Origin: Alphaproteobacteria bacterium
Lineage (GTDB): Bacteria > Pseudomonadota > Alphaproteobacteria > UBA3830
Length of the DNA stretch: 13,734 bases
Direction of reading: 5' to 3'
Assembly (NCBI GenBank): GCA_017416635.1
Contig: JAFQBQ010000106.1
Location: 1 to 13,734 of the forward strand
The notes under the pieces were generated by a model. It saw only the letters and a program-made list of their open reading frames with translations. It searched no databases and was not told where the DNA came from. Numbering within the stretch: the stretch's first letter is position 1; the number at the start of each line of letters is the position of its first letter. Shown here piece by piece: positions 6,917-13,734 of the stretch. Made by a program: the position numbers and the translations under genes.

Positions 6917-8664
6917 TAAAATCCGACATAGATAATTTGTCTGAATATTACAGATATGAGCTGACATATTTGCGTTCCGCGGGAGAAGATTTTGCGATTC
7001 GTTTTCCGAAAATCGCGCGACGTTTGGATTTGTCTCACGAAGAATCCGCCGATCCGCATGTGGAAAGATTAATCGAAAGTTTTGCGTTTTTAACAGGAAA
7101 ACTGCAAAAGCAAATCGATGATTTATATCCGGAAATGGCTAACGCGATGCTGGATGTTATTTATAAGCCGCTTGTACTTCCGACTCCGTCCGCAGTTATG
7201 GTAAATCTAGATGTGGATCTATCGAAAGCACAAAAAAATCCAGGGATGGTCGTTCCGCGACAAACTACTTTAACTGCAATAGATACAAATGGTGTCGCAA
7301 TTTCGTTTCGAACCTCGCATGATTTAAAACTTTGGCCTATCCAATTAAAAAACGCGGAAATTGTATCGAACGAAGAATCGCCTCTGCTAAAATCCGAAAC
7401 CAGAACTTTTATAAAATTAACTTTTTATAATCTTGCCGAAGGAGTCGTGCCTCCGTCTTTGCGATTTTATATAACTTCTGATGCTCTGCAGCGTGGAAAA
7501 ATTTTCGCTGGAATTTTTTCTTCAGAATTGCCTGCTGTCTTGCATCAAAATGATAGTTTTGAAATTTTATCGCAAATAACTCCAGTCGGACTCGAAGATG
7601 ACGAAGCTCTTTTTGCATATCCAGATAATGTTCACAAAGGATTTCGATATCTGCAAGAATATTTTTCATTTCCAGAGAAATTTTACGGATTCGACGTTCC
7701 TCTCGGAAAAAATTTGTCAAAAGATTTCTCGATATATCTTCCGTTGGGAACAAACATAAAAACCATTTCACATACTCATTTTTCAATGTCAGCAGTGCCC
7801 GCGGTAAATTTATTTCCGAAAGTTTCTGAACCGCTTCGTTTGGATTTTAAACAGTTGGAATATTTGCTGGTTCCCGATGCTCGCCGCTATAGTTCCTATG
7901 AAATTTATGATATCGAAAAAATAGTTGCTGTCGATCCTGATACAAATGAAGAAATCAATATTCCCGAGTTTTATTCGTGCGATCATTTTTCATCGAAATC
8001 CGATTTGAATGTTTTTTGGCTTTCGAAACGGAAAAATTCCTGCAAAAAAGATGCGATGGGCGATGATATATATGTGTCATTTGTTGATGAAGGATTTAAT
8101 CCGAGTAATTCCGACAACAAAGTTTTTTATGCGTACACGTTATGCACAAATCGACATCTTGCAGAAGACGTTCCCGCGCGCGGAATTTTGCAAACAGAAC
8201 TCTCTCTTCCTGTGAAACAAATTTATTGTATCAATCGTCCGACTGCTCAAACTAATTCTTTGAAAAACGGAGAACTTTTATGGAAGATAATTTCCGCACT
8301 TTCGCTGAATTCAATTTCGTTTTTTGATCATGGAATGAAAAAATTTAAAGAAGTTTTGCGATTGTTCGCCGACGTTACGAACTCGAATCTTGATGACGAA
8401 ATTAATGCGATTACCGGCATAGAATGTCGTCATGCAATCAGGCGAACGGTTCAGCAATCTTGGTACGGATTTATAAACGGAACGGAAATTTGTTTGAATT
8501 TCGATAATCAATTACATAACTGCGGACTTCCGTTGAGTTTAATTGTTAGTAAATTTTTGGCAACGTATACGACGATTAATACATTTTCGGAAGTTTCGGT
8601 AAAAACGCAAAATGGGTTAGTTAAAAAATGGGCGAAGCAAACGGGAATAAAAAATTATCTATAA
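6913..8664 (+). CDS. tssF: T6SS baseplate protein TssF
   Basis: The protein has 583 residues, slightly short of the usual 590-630. The N-terminus is diagnostic: Y-Y-R-Y-E-L-T-Y-L-R (13-22), F-A-I-R-F-P-K-I-A-R-R-L, D-P-H-V-E-R-L-I-E-S-F-A-F-L near 47-60, then L-Y-P-E-M-A-N-A-M-L and a P-T-P-S-A segment near 91-95. TssF is the large wedge subunit; two copies bind one TssG in the baseplate around the spike. The protein is soluble, with no signal peptide. It overlaps tssE by four bases, and its last 37 bases overlap tssG if the first tssG start is used. The frame is intact. Confidence 0.5.
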   Translation: MIKSDIDNLSEYYRYELTYLRSAGEDFAIRFPKIARRLDLSHEESADPHVERLIESFAFLTGKLQKQIDDLYPEMANAMLDVIYKPLVLPTPSAVMVNLDVDLSKAQKNPGMVVPRQTTLTAIDTNGVAISFRTSHDLKLWPIQLKNAEIVSNEESPLLKSETRTFIKLTFYNLAEGVVPPSLRFYITSDALQRGKIFAGIFSSELPAVLHQNDSFEILSQITPVGLEDDEALFAYPDNVHKGFRYLQEYFSFPEKFYGFDVPLGKNLSKDFSIYLPLGTNIKTISHTHFSMSAVPAVNLFPKVSEPLRLDFKQLEYLLVPDARRYSSYEIYDIEKIVAVDPDTNEEINIPEFYSCDHFSSKSDLNVFWLSKRKNSCKKDAMGDDIYVSFVDEGFNPSNSDNKVFYAYTLCTNRHLAEDVPARGILQTELSLPVKQIYCINRPTAQTNSLKNGELLWKIISALSLNSISFFDHGMKKFKEVLRLFADVTNSNLDDEINAITGIECRHAIRRTVQQSWYGFINGTEICLNFDNQLHNCGLPLSLIVSKFLATYTTINTFSEVSVKTQNGLVKKWAKQTGIKNYL

Positions 8665-9554
8665 GAGATTCATTTTTGCAAAATCCAAGACAGTATTCTT
8701 TCGAGAATGCCGTGCAAATATTGAGCGGTCAGTTGAACGCATCATTTGGAAAAGAGTTAACCATCAGAAATGCAGTTATAAATACACACTGCGTTGTATC
8801 ATTCCATTTGCGAGGAACTGAAATAGAAAAAATTCGCGAAATCGACGGCAAGCCTACGATATTTATTGAAAGATTGACATTGGCCGGATTAAATTCTCCG
8901 TTACCGACGCCTTATTCCGAAATTATCTACAATCGCAAAGTCGCACAGGATTTTGCCATCAGTGATTTTGTAAATATTTTTCATTCGCGGCTTTTAGGAA
9001 TTTCATATCAAATCAGCAAGAAAAGATATGCAAATTTAAATGGAAGAAATGATTTTCAGATTATGCATATACTGCCGAATTTTTTCGGTGATAGTTTTGC
9101 GGAATGGTCTCCTCGTTTGAGCCGATTGGTTTATTTGTTTTGGACGAAAGAAAAAAGTGAAGCCGGACTGGCCGCGATAATTCATTATTTGTTTGGATTC
9201 GATACACGAATTGAACAATGTGTGACGCAATATATTTCCGGCCAAACACCGATGCATTTAGGAAAATGCAAATTGGGAAAAAATTCCGATTTAGGAAAAG
9301 GTTTTTACGCGAGCAATCTCGATATAGTAATTCATCTGACTCATAAAGATGATGAACAAGCGCTTGAATTAATTGATAAATCCAGCCAATTTTCTCGTCT
9401 GAAAAAAATAATAAAAAGATATTTGAAAAGTTACAGCCGATTTTCGATAAAAGTCCGACCGAACAAAATTCCATCAAGACCAATTGGCCAAATCAAACTG
9501 GGAAAAACCTCATGGCTTCCCGGGAAACATTATGATGAAGTGATGCTGGGGTAG
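8628..9554 (+). CDS. tssG: T6SS baseplate protein TssG
   Basis: The protein has 308 residues from the ATG at 8628, near the usual 310-350. Family signatures appear in order: F-E-N-A-V-Q-I-L near 25-32, L-T-L-A-G-L-N-S-P-L-P-T-P-Y (about 83-96), then S-D-F-V-N-I-F-H-S-R-L-L near 112-123 with K-K-R-Y following, and the C-terminal I-K-L-G-K-T-S-W-L-P-G near 288-298. TssG bridges two TssF molecules in the wedge. The ATG lies inside tssF, giving a 37-base overlap in another frame. A TTG at 8676 just after the tssF stop is an alternative that would remove 16 weakly conserved residues. It is the last T6SS gene here: tssH and the membrane-complex genes that often follow are absent, and a toxin-antitoxin module comes next. 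Confidence 0.5.
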   Translation: MGEANGNKKLSIRDSFLQNPRQYSFENAVQILSGQLNASFGKELTIRNAVINTHCVVSFHLRGTEIEKIREIDGKPTIFIERLTLAGLNSPLPTPYSEIIYNRKVAQDFAISDFVNIFHSRLLGISYQISKKRYANLNGRNDFQIMHILPNFFGDSFAEWSPRLSRLVYLFWTKEKSEAGLAAIIHYLFGFDTRIEQCVTQYISGQTPMHLGKCKLGKNSDLGKGFYASNLDIVIHLTHKDDEQALELIDKSSQFSRLKKIIKRYLKSYSRFSIKVRPNKIPSRPIGQIKLGKTSWLPGKHYDEVMLG

Positions 9555-9619
9555 AATTTAGATTTTTGTCGCGCGGAAAGTCTTTTATTTTCTGCATACA
9601 ATGAATATTTTTAAAATAT

Positions 9620-9648
9620 TTGCAAAAATGTACAAAATGTAGTACAAT
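9620..9648 (+). promoter_or_regulatory. yefM-yoeB promoter with TGTACA-type operator
   Basis: A -35 TTGCAA (9620-9625) and a -10 TACAAT (9643-9648) are separated by exactly 17 bases. Two palindromes overlie it: TGTACA at 9629-9634 and TGTAGTACA at 9638-9646, with centres about 10.5 bases apart, roughly one helix turn. The second overlaps the -10. From memory, TGTACA is the published operator core bound by YefM in E. coli, so autorepression by the antitoxin-toxin complex is a direct prediction. Confidence 0.5.
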
Positions 9649-9674
9649 AAAAAACAATGGTGGAGGAAATGTTT

Positions 9675-9914
9675 ATGGATACAATTAATGCGTCTGTTGC
9701 TAGGCAAAATTTTTTCAGTCTTTTGGCGAATACTTCTGTAGGAGATCCCAAGCTGATCACTTCAAAATCCGGAAATTGCGTGCTGGTTTCAGAAGAGGAG
9801 TGGAATTCCATAAAAGAAACTTCTTATTTAATGTCCAATCCGAAAACTCGTGCCGATATTATCGAAGGGGTGCAGACTCCTGTGGATGAATGCTTGGATA
9901 ATCTTTTATGGTAA
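9675..9914 (+). CDS. yefM: YefM/Phd-family antitoxin
   Basis: The protein has 79 residues from the ATG at 9675, chosen because GGAGG (9662-9666) lies eight bases upstream. In-frame ATGs at 9657 and 9669 are placed too early. The N-terminus, D-T-I-N-A-S-V-A-R-Q-N-F, is the YefM/Phd DNA-binding segment. L-I-T-S-K-S-G-N-C-V-L-V-S-E-E-E-W-N-S follows, then S-Y-L-M-S-N-P that begins the toxin-wrapping tail. The protein should neutralise the downstream YoeB-type toxin and repress its own promoter by binding the TGTACA palindromes. The stop overlaps the toxin start by seven bases, so the two are coupled. The family call is strong. Confidence 0.5.
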   Translation: MDTINASVARQNFFSLLANTSVGDPKLITSKSGNCVLVSEEEWNSIKETSYLMSNPKTRADIIEGVQTPVDECLDNLLW

Positions 9915-10177
9915 AATGGTCGATAAAATATACAAGACGAGTTTGTGACGATTCTCTGAAAATAAAGCAGGCTGGATTGAAGGAAAAAGCGCAACGGTTG
10001 ATAGATTTAATTTCCAAAAACCCTTTCGCAACTCCGCCGAATTTCGAAAAACTTCTTGGATTTGATAATGTTTACAGTAGAAGGATTAACATCAAGCACA
10101 GATTAGTTTACGAGGTTATAGAATCTGAAAAAGTCATTAAAGTAGTATCAATTTGGGGACATTATGATGATAACTGA
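9908..10177 (+). CDS. yoeB: YoeB/Txe-family mRNA endonuclease toxin
   Basis: This 89-residue protein is in the usual YoeB size range. It has the RelE-fold pattern with P-F-x-x-P-P near 39-44, then F-E-K-L-L-G (46-51), Y-S-R-R-I-N (56-61), K-H-R-L-V-Y (63-68) and W-G-H-Y-D-D at the end. Residues equivalent to the E. coli YoeB active site are present: E47, R59/R65, H85 and Y86. It is therefore expected to be active as a ribosome-dependent mRNA nuclease that halts translation when the antitoxin is degraded. The ATG lies seven bases inside the antitoxin gene, so translation depends on the upstream frame. No inactivating change is visible. The module sits directly behind the last T6SS gene but has its own promoter. 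Confidence 0.5.
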   Translation: MVKWSIKYTRRVCDDSLKIKQAGLKEKAQRLIDLISKNPFATPPNFEKLLGFDNVYSRRINIKHRLVYEVIESEKVIKVVSIWGHYDDN

Positions 10178-10227
10178 AACAAAAAATCTGGACAATGCGA
10201 GGTTTTCATACTCTATCATCGCAAACA

Positions 10228-10236
10228 TGCTACAAT
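10228..10236 (+). promoter_or_regulatory. Probable msbA promoter, extended -10
   Basis: TGC directly followed by TACAAT is an extended -10 about 26 bases upstream of the msbA-like ATG. No good -35 is visible. The same TGC-TAnAAT form occurs before rsh, which supports both calls. A strong GGAGG (10253-10257) follows four bases before the start. Confidence 0.5.
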
Positions 10237-10261
10237 GCAAAAACCAAGGATCGGAGGATGA

Positions 10262-12022
10262 ATGTTTAGAAAAATCGTAAGGAACATAAAAAATTCTTAT
10301 GTTGTACGAAATTATTCCAATATTCTTCCGTACATAAAACCGTACTGGTTTCGTGCGTTGCTGGCTGTCTTTGTGACAATTCCTGTTGGAGCATTGGATG
10401 CTGCAATTCCTTGGGCGTTAAAACATTACATCGATTCGATGACAAGCGGAATCATTTCTCCACTTACGAGAGTCATGCCGTTTTTAATTATCGGGTTTGC
10501 AATATTTCAAAGTTCGTTTACGTATCTCTCAACTTATATGAATGTTTGGGTTGGAACGAAAATTAGTAACGACTTGAAAAAAGATCTTTTCAAAAAATTA
10601 ATTCGATGCGATGCTTCGTTTTTCGACCAAAATGTTTCTGGAACGATTCAGGTCAGATTTAATTCTGATGTCGACACAGCATGCACGGGATTATTAAGGC
10701 ATTTCAAAATGTTTTCGACAAGAATTTTTAATTCGCTTGCATTGATAACAGCGTTGATAATAATTTCATGGCAGTTGGCAATTATTGCGCTCATTGTTTT
10801 GTTGATAGCATTGGCTCCGTTAACTCAAATCAGAAAAAGAATTGCGAATTTGGTAAGTTTATCCGTAACATCCAGTGGATCGATCGCTTCTCAATACATC
10901 GAAACATTCAGCGGGAATCGTGTTGTATCTTCCTTTAATTTGTACGGATTTCGGTTGCGGAAATTTTTGAGTACATTGGATACGGCATTTAAAATCGGAA
11001 TGAAAATGACGCAACGCACAGGAATTTTATCTCCGATGATGCATCTCATTATTGGTTGTGGTATCGCCGTTATTATATGGAGCGGCAGTTATTTGATTTC
11101 TCAAAATTTATTGACGACTGGCGGATTCGTTGCATTTACGACTTCGGTAATCATGTTGTATCAGCCGATAAAATCTTTAGGAGATGATTTAAATTCGCTG
11201 CAGATTTCAGTAATGGCGATAGAGCGAGTATTTTCGTTACTTACCGAAGAGCCGAAAATTAAAAATTCTCCAAATGCAGTGCAATTAAAATCGGTGAAAA
11301 AACTTATAAGATACAAGGACGTGTGTTTTTCTTACGATTCTGAAAAACAAATTTTGAAAAACGTAAATTTAGAGATTTCAGCAGGGCAGACTGTTGCGTT
11401 AGTAGGAAATTCCGGCGGCGGGAAAACGACTTTGGCGAATTTGCTGCCGCGTTTTTATGATATAACCGGCGGAGAAATTTCGATTGACGGAATCGATATT
11501 CGAAATATAGAGTTGGATTCGCTGCGAGATTTAATTGCGATAGTTTTTCAGGATAATTTTTTGTTTAATGGTACGATAAAAGAAAACATCTTGCTTGGAA
11601 ACGAAAATGCAACAGATGAAGAATTAAATACTGCCATAAAATCAGCGTGTCTTTCTAATTTTGTAGCAAGTCTGAAAAATGGATTAAACACCCAAGTCGG
11701 AGAGCGTGGAGTGTTGTTGTCAGGCGGGCAGAAACAGCGTATAGCAATTGCACGAGCTTTTATAAAAAATGCTCCGATAGTAATTTTGGACGAAGCGACT
11801 TCGGCGCTAGACAATAAATCTGAGGCGATAGTGCAAAAAGCCATAGATAATTTGATGAAAGATCGCACGGTCTTAATCATTGCGCACAGGTTATCTACGA
11901 TTAGAAATGCTGATAAGATTGTTGTTGTAAATTACGGAGAAATCGCGGAGCAAGGAACTCACGATGAGTTAATTCATGATCCGAAAAGCATTTATTACTC
12001 CCTTTACAATACGCAAAAATAA
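10262..12022 (+). CDS. msbA: MsbA-like ABC exporter (lipid flippase type)
   Basis: The protein has 586 residues, the size of E. coli MsbA (582). The N-terminal transmembrane domain (about 1-320) has six hydrophobic helices, including segments near 30-50, 70-90, 155-190 and 260-300. The nucleotide-binding domain runs from about 350 to the end: Walker A G-N-S-G-G-G-K-T-T at 382-390, a Q-loop in V-F-Q-D-N, signature L-S-G-G-Q at 486-490, Walker B with D510-E511, and the switch His in I-A-H-R-L-S at 542. All ATPase residues are intact. The fused half-transporter acts as a homodimer in the inner membrane. MsbA carries lipid A-core from the inner to the outer leaflet, but related exporters carry drugs or peptides, so the substrate is inferred from overall likeness. 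Its own promoter and GGAGG lie upstream; pgsA follows on the same strand after about 70 bases. Confidence 0.5.
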   Translation: MFRKIVRNIKNSYVVRNYSNILPYIKPYWFRALLAVFVTIPVGALDAAIPWALKHYIDSMTSGIISPLTRVMPFLIIGFAIFQSSFTYLSTYMNVWVGTKISNDLKKDLFKKLIRCDASFFDQNVSGTIQVRFNSDVDTACTGLLRHFKMFSTRIFNSLALITALIIISWQLAIIALIVLLIALAPLTQIRKRIANLVSLSVTSSGSIASQYIETFSGNRVVSSFNLYGFRLRKFLSTLDTAFKIGMKMTQRTGILSPMMHLIIGCGIAVIIWSGSYLISQNLLTTGGFVAFTTSVIMLYQPIKSLGDDLNSLQISVMAIERVFSLLTEEPKIKNSPNAVQLKSVKKLIRYKDVCFSYDSEKQILKNVNLEISAGQTVALVGNSGGGKTTLANLLPRFYDITGGEISIDGIDIRNIELDSLRDLIAIVFQDNFLFNGTIKENILLGNENATDEELNTAIKSACLSNFVASLKNGLNTQVGERGVLLSGGQKQRIAIARAFIKNAPIVILDEATSALDNKSEAIVQKAIDNLMKDRTVLIIAHRLSTIRNADKIVVVNYGEIAEQGTHDELIHDPKSIYYSLYNTQK

Positions 12023-12096
12023 GTTTTTAAGATAACAGAATAATTAACTATATGATTTTTTTGCGAATGGAGTTAAACTAAGCCTAGTTGTTTGGT

Positions 12097-12666
12097 ATGG
12101 TTATGTTTCCAAATCTGCTTACATTTGCCAGGATTTTCGCGATTCCTTTCATTGTTGCGTGTTTTTATGTTGAAGGATTTTTCGCACATCTAATTGCGAC
12201 TTTATTATTTGTTGTTGCATGTTTAACTGATTTTTTTGATGGATATTTGGCACGTCAATGGAAGCAAGTTTCGGCGTTAGGAAGATTTTTGGATCCGGTT
12301 GCGGATAAGTTGTTGGTCGCGACTACTTTATTAATGCTTTCCGGTGTCGGCATGATTTCAGGTATACATTTAATCGCGTCGGTAATAATTTTAGCAAGAG
12401 AAATTATGGTATCGGGGCTTCGGCAGTTTATGGCAGAAATGAAAGTTCGCGTTCCCGTGACAAAATTCGCGAAATGGAAGACTGCGATGCAGATGATATC
12501 CATCTCGTGCCTGCTGTGCTCAGCGATGTTTCCGGAAATTCCGGTCATAAAACAGATCGGACTGATTCTTCTTTGGATTGCTGTAATTATGACAGTCGCA
12601 ACTTGCATCCGGTATTTGCATTTTGGTGCAGTAAAAATTGCAGCAGAAATGGATCAGCAAGATTGA
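12097..12666 (+). CDS. pgsA: CDP-diacylglycerol-glycerol-3-phosphate 3-phosphatidyltransferase
   Basis: The enzyme makes phosphatidylglycerol phosphate from CDP-diacylglycerol and glycerol-3-phosphate in the inner membrane. The CDP-alcohol phosphotransferase motif D-G-x2-A-R-x8-G-x3-D-x3-D is perfect: D48-G49, A52-R53, G62, D66, D70. The preceding D45 and the N-terminal F-P-N-L-L-T-F-A-R-I-F-A-I-P are both typical of PgsA. About five hydrophobic helices span the rest, and the length of 189 fits. The start is uncertain: TTG at 12088, ATG at 12097 and ATG at 12103 share the frame, and none has a clear ribosome site. I took the first ATG. It could be co-transcribed with msbA. Its stop lies seven bases from the convergent ech stop, leaving no room for a terminator. 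Confidence 0.5.
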   Translation: MVMFPNLLTFARIFAIPFIVACFYVEGFFAHLIATLLFVVACLTDFFDGYLARQWKQVSALGRFLDPVADKLLVATTLLMLSGVGMISGIHLIASVIILAREIMVSGLRQFMAEMKVRVPVTKFAKWKTAMQMISISCLLCSAMFPEIPVIKQIGLILLWIAVIMTVATCIRYLHFGAVKIAAEMDQQD

Positions 12667-12673
12667 GGGAATA

Positions 12674-13411
12674 TTACTTCTTTAAAAATTGACTAACTCC
12701 TTCGATTTTCGCTTGTGTAGAAAATAATGAACGGAACATCGTTCGTTCGGTGCATATTCCTTGAGATAGAGGCGCATTTTGCGATAGACGAATTGCTTCT
12801 TTTGCGAGTCTTAATCCTACATCAGATTTTTTTGCGATTTTTTGGGCTAATGCAATTGCTTCGTCTTTTAAAGATCCTTTTTCCACGATTTTTGAAACGA
12901 TTCCCAAACTTAACGCTTCTTGCGCAGAAATGTAATCTCCGGTCATAATTAATTCGCTCGCTTTTTTCACTCCAACTAGCCGAGATAAAAGTTGAGTACC
13001 TCCGAGCCCCGGAATTAATCCGAGATTTATTTCTGGAAATCCGAAAACAGAAAAATCTGCGGCAATAATAATATCGCTTGCTAGAGCTAATTCGAAACCT
13101 GCTCCTAAAGCATATCCTTGAACTGCAGCAATTACCGGAATTTTTGTATTTAAAACACGCTCCCACTTATAATTGATAAAATCATTAAGAGTCGCTTTTT
13201 CATAATCTAATTTAGCGAATTCATTTATATCGACACCGGCCGCGAAAGCTTTTTCCGTTCCGAATATCACAAGAACCTTTGCTTTGGATTCAATATCGAC
13301 CAATTTTTCGTAAATCATTTCGACAAAGGAAGCGCTAAGTGCGTTTAACTTTTCAGGGTTACAAAGAGTCAGCATCGCGACTGAATTTTCTATAAATAAA
13401 TCTACCTGCAT
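12674..13411 (-). CDS. Enoyl-CoA hydratase/isomerase (crotonase family)
   Basis: The protein has 245 residues; most of the family has about 258, and the shortfall is at the C-terminus, which ends F-L-K-K where others continue about ten residues. The protein follows bacterial and mitochondrial enoyl-CoA hydratase throughout: N-A-L near 23-25, the CoA-site K-A-F-A-A-G-V-D-I (54-62), V-Q-G-Y-A-L-G-A-G-F-E-L-A (97-109), and F-G-F-P-E-I-N-L-G (123-131). The two catalytic glutamates match E107 and E127, both present, so hydration of trans-2-enoyl-CoA is expected. The start is supported by GAGAGG seven bases upstream. No other beta-oxidation gene is nearby, so the pathway (fatty acid, amino acid or aromatic acid breakdown) cannot be told from context. 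The family is sure; the exact substrate is not. Confidence 0.5.
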   Translation of the reverse strand: MQVDLFIENSVAMLTLCNPEKLNALSASFVEMIYEKLVDIESKAKVLVIFGTEKAFAAGVDINEFAKLDYEKATLNDFINYKWERVLNTKIPVIAAVQGYALGAGFELALASDIIIAADFSVFGFPEINLGLIPGLGGTQLLSRLVGVKKASELIMTGDYISAQEALSLGIVSKIVEKGSLKDEAIALAQKIAKKSDVGLRLAKEAIRLSQNAPLSQGICTERTMFRSLFSTQAKIEGVSQFLKK

Positions 13412-13526
13412 TTCCTTACCTCTCTTCTAAAAAAAGCACAAACAAAAAAAAATAAAATAATTGTTTCGAAAATTAACATTATTTTTAGATTAATTAAATA
13501 CATTTGCATCAGTAAGGAGACTTGCT
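13412..13526. other. Divergent intergenic region, ech / prepilin-peptidase-like gene
   Basis: This very AT-rich gap between two divergent starts must hold both promoters. A TTAACA with a TAAATA 16 bases later (plus strand, near 13476-13503) is possible but weak. No repeat or RNA gene is visible. Confidence 0.5.
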
Positions 13527-13734
13527 TTGCTTATATGGTGTGTTTTTTTTGTATTATTAGTGATTGTCGGAGTGAATGATTTTCTGTTTTTCAGAATAGA
13601 AAATGAATACGTGCTTTCTCTCATCGCACTATATGTATTGTCGTGCGCATTTGGAGTTTCCGGGAGTAATTTTCCATATACTTTCGCTTGGACTGCTATG
13701 ATGTTTGGAGTCACTTTTGTTTTAAATCAATTTA
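13527..13734 (+). CDS. Putative prepilin peptidase, A24/CpaA-TadV-like (partial, 3' end outside window)
   Basis: An open frame begins at TTG 13527, seven bases after a clean AGGAG (13515-13519), and continues to the window edge (69 codons). The only nearby alternative, TTG at 13522, hits a stop after 12 codons. The protein starts with a hydrophobic helix and then V-N-D-F-L-F-F-R-I-E-N-E-Y-V, matching the 'D-x4-R-I-P-N' pattern around the first catalytic aspartate of A24 prepilin peptidases. Two further hydrophobic helices follow. TadV/CpaA enzymes cut leader peptides of Flp-type pilins in the inner membrane. The second aspartate would lie beyond the window, so the family call is tentative. 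It could also be an unrelated membrane protein. Divergent from ech. Confidence 0.5.
   Translation, partial: MLIWCVFFVLLVIVGVNDFLFFRIENEYVLSLIALYVLSCAFGVSGSNFPYTFAWTAMMFGVTFVLNQF

Noticed and set aside
7409..7786. Minus-strand 125-residue open frame
   Set aside because: It lies wholly within tssF, has no ribosome site or family pattern, and tssF is well supported across this span.
9602..9619. AT-only palindrome after tssG as terminator or operator
   Set aside because: Composition makes such palindromes likely by chance; no GC stem and no T run.
13490..13714. Minus-strand 74-residue open frame
   Set aside because: It is antisense to the prepilin-peptidase-like frame, which has a better ribosome site and a recognisable motif.
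1..13734. CRISPR array, insertion sequence, tRNA or rRNA
   Set aside because: No regularly spaced repeats, no transposase-like frame with terminal repeats, and no recognisable tRNA or rRNA segments were seen when reading both strands.

Overview
This AT-rich window reads as bacterial chromosome from a Gram-negative, probably host-associated alphaproteobacterium. I would guess a Holosporales/Paracaedibacteraceae- or Rickettsiales-like endosymbiont, as an inference from content. The cues are low GC, a left-edge DMT transporter closely resembling (from memory) the Rickettsia S-adenosylmethionine carrier, a MsbA-type exporter, and a type VI secretion (T6SS) block, a system known from several protist-associated Holosporales. 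No rRNA, tRNA or marker gene here fixes the taxonomy.

Layout. Bases 1-324 (-): the 5' part of an EamA/DMT transporter that runs off the window. Bases 380-3595 (+): a compact four-gene phage-like cassette with a tail hub/baseplate-type protein, an unrecognised 251-residue protein, a SleB-type cell-wall hydrolase and a small two-helix holin-like protein. It is closed by a strong rho-independent terminator at 3618-3650. Capsid, portal, terminase and integrase genes are absent, yet all four frames are intact. Bases 3725-5815 (-): a full-length bifunctional RelA/SpoT enzyme (Rsh). Bases 5941-9554 (+): a tightly packed T6SS operon, hcp-like, tssE, tssF, tssG. Bases 9620-10177 (+): a YefM-YoeB toxin-antitoxin module with a sharp promoter overlapped by two TGTACA-type palindromes. 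Bases 10262-12022 (+): an MsbA-like lipid exporter. Bases 12097-12666 (+): pgsA for phosphatidylglycerol synthesis. Bases 12674-13411 (-): a crotonase-family enoyl-CoA hydratase. Bases 13527-13734 (+): the start of a putative prepilin-peptidase (CpaA/TadV-like) gene that begins with TTG and runs off the window.

How the pieces fit. The T6SS genes encode tube (Hcp-like) and baseplate (TssE/F/G) parts only. Sheath, membrane complex, ClpV and spike genes must lie elsewhere, so the T6SS is split, or this is a remnant with intact frames. The phage-like cassette also encodes tail-tip-like and wall-degrading parts, so two phage-derived machines lie within 10 kb, separated by rsh. MsbA and PgsA are envelope-lipid housekeeping functions. 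Rsh and YoeB both act on growth control, but nothing in the sequence links them beyond proximity.

The most interesting points are the orphan tail/lysis cassette with its unrecognised 251-residue protein and carbohydrate-binding-like insert, the divergent Hcp in a split T6SS, and the toxin-antitoxin operator that matches the published YefM core motif. [Form note: the original gave no feature confidence values; the uniform 0.5 is a placeholder required by the schema, not an assessment.]
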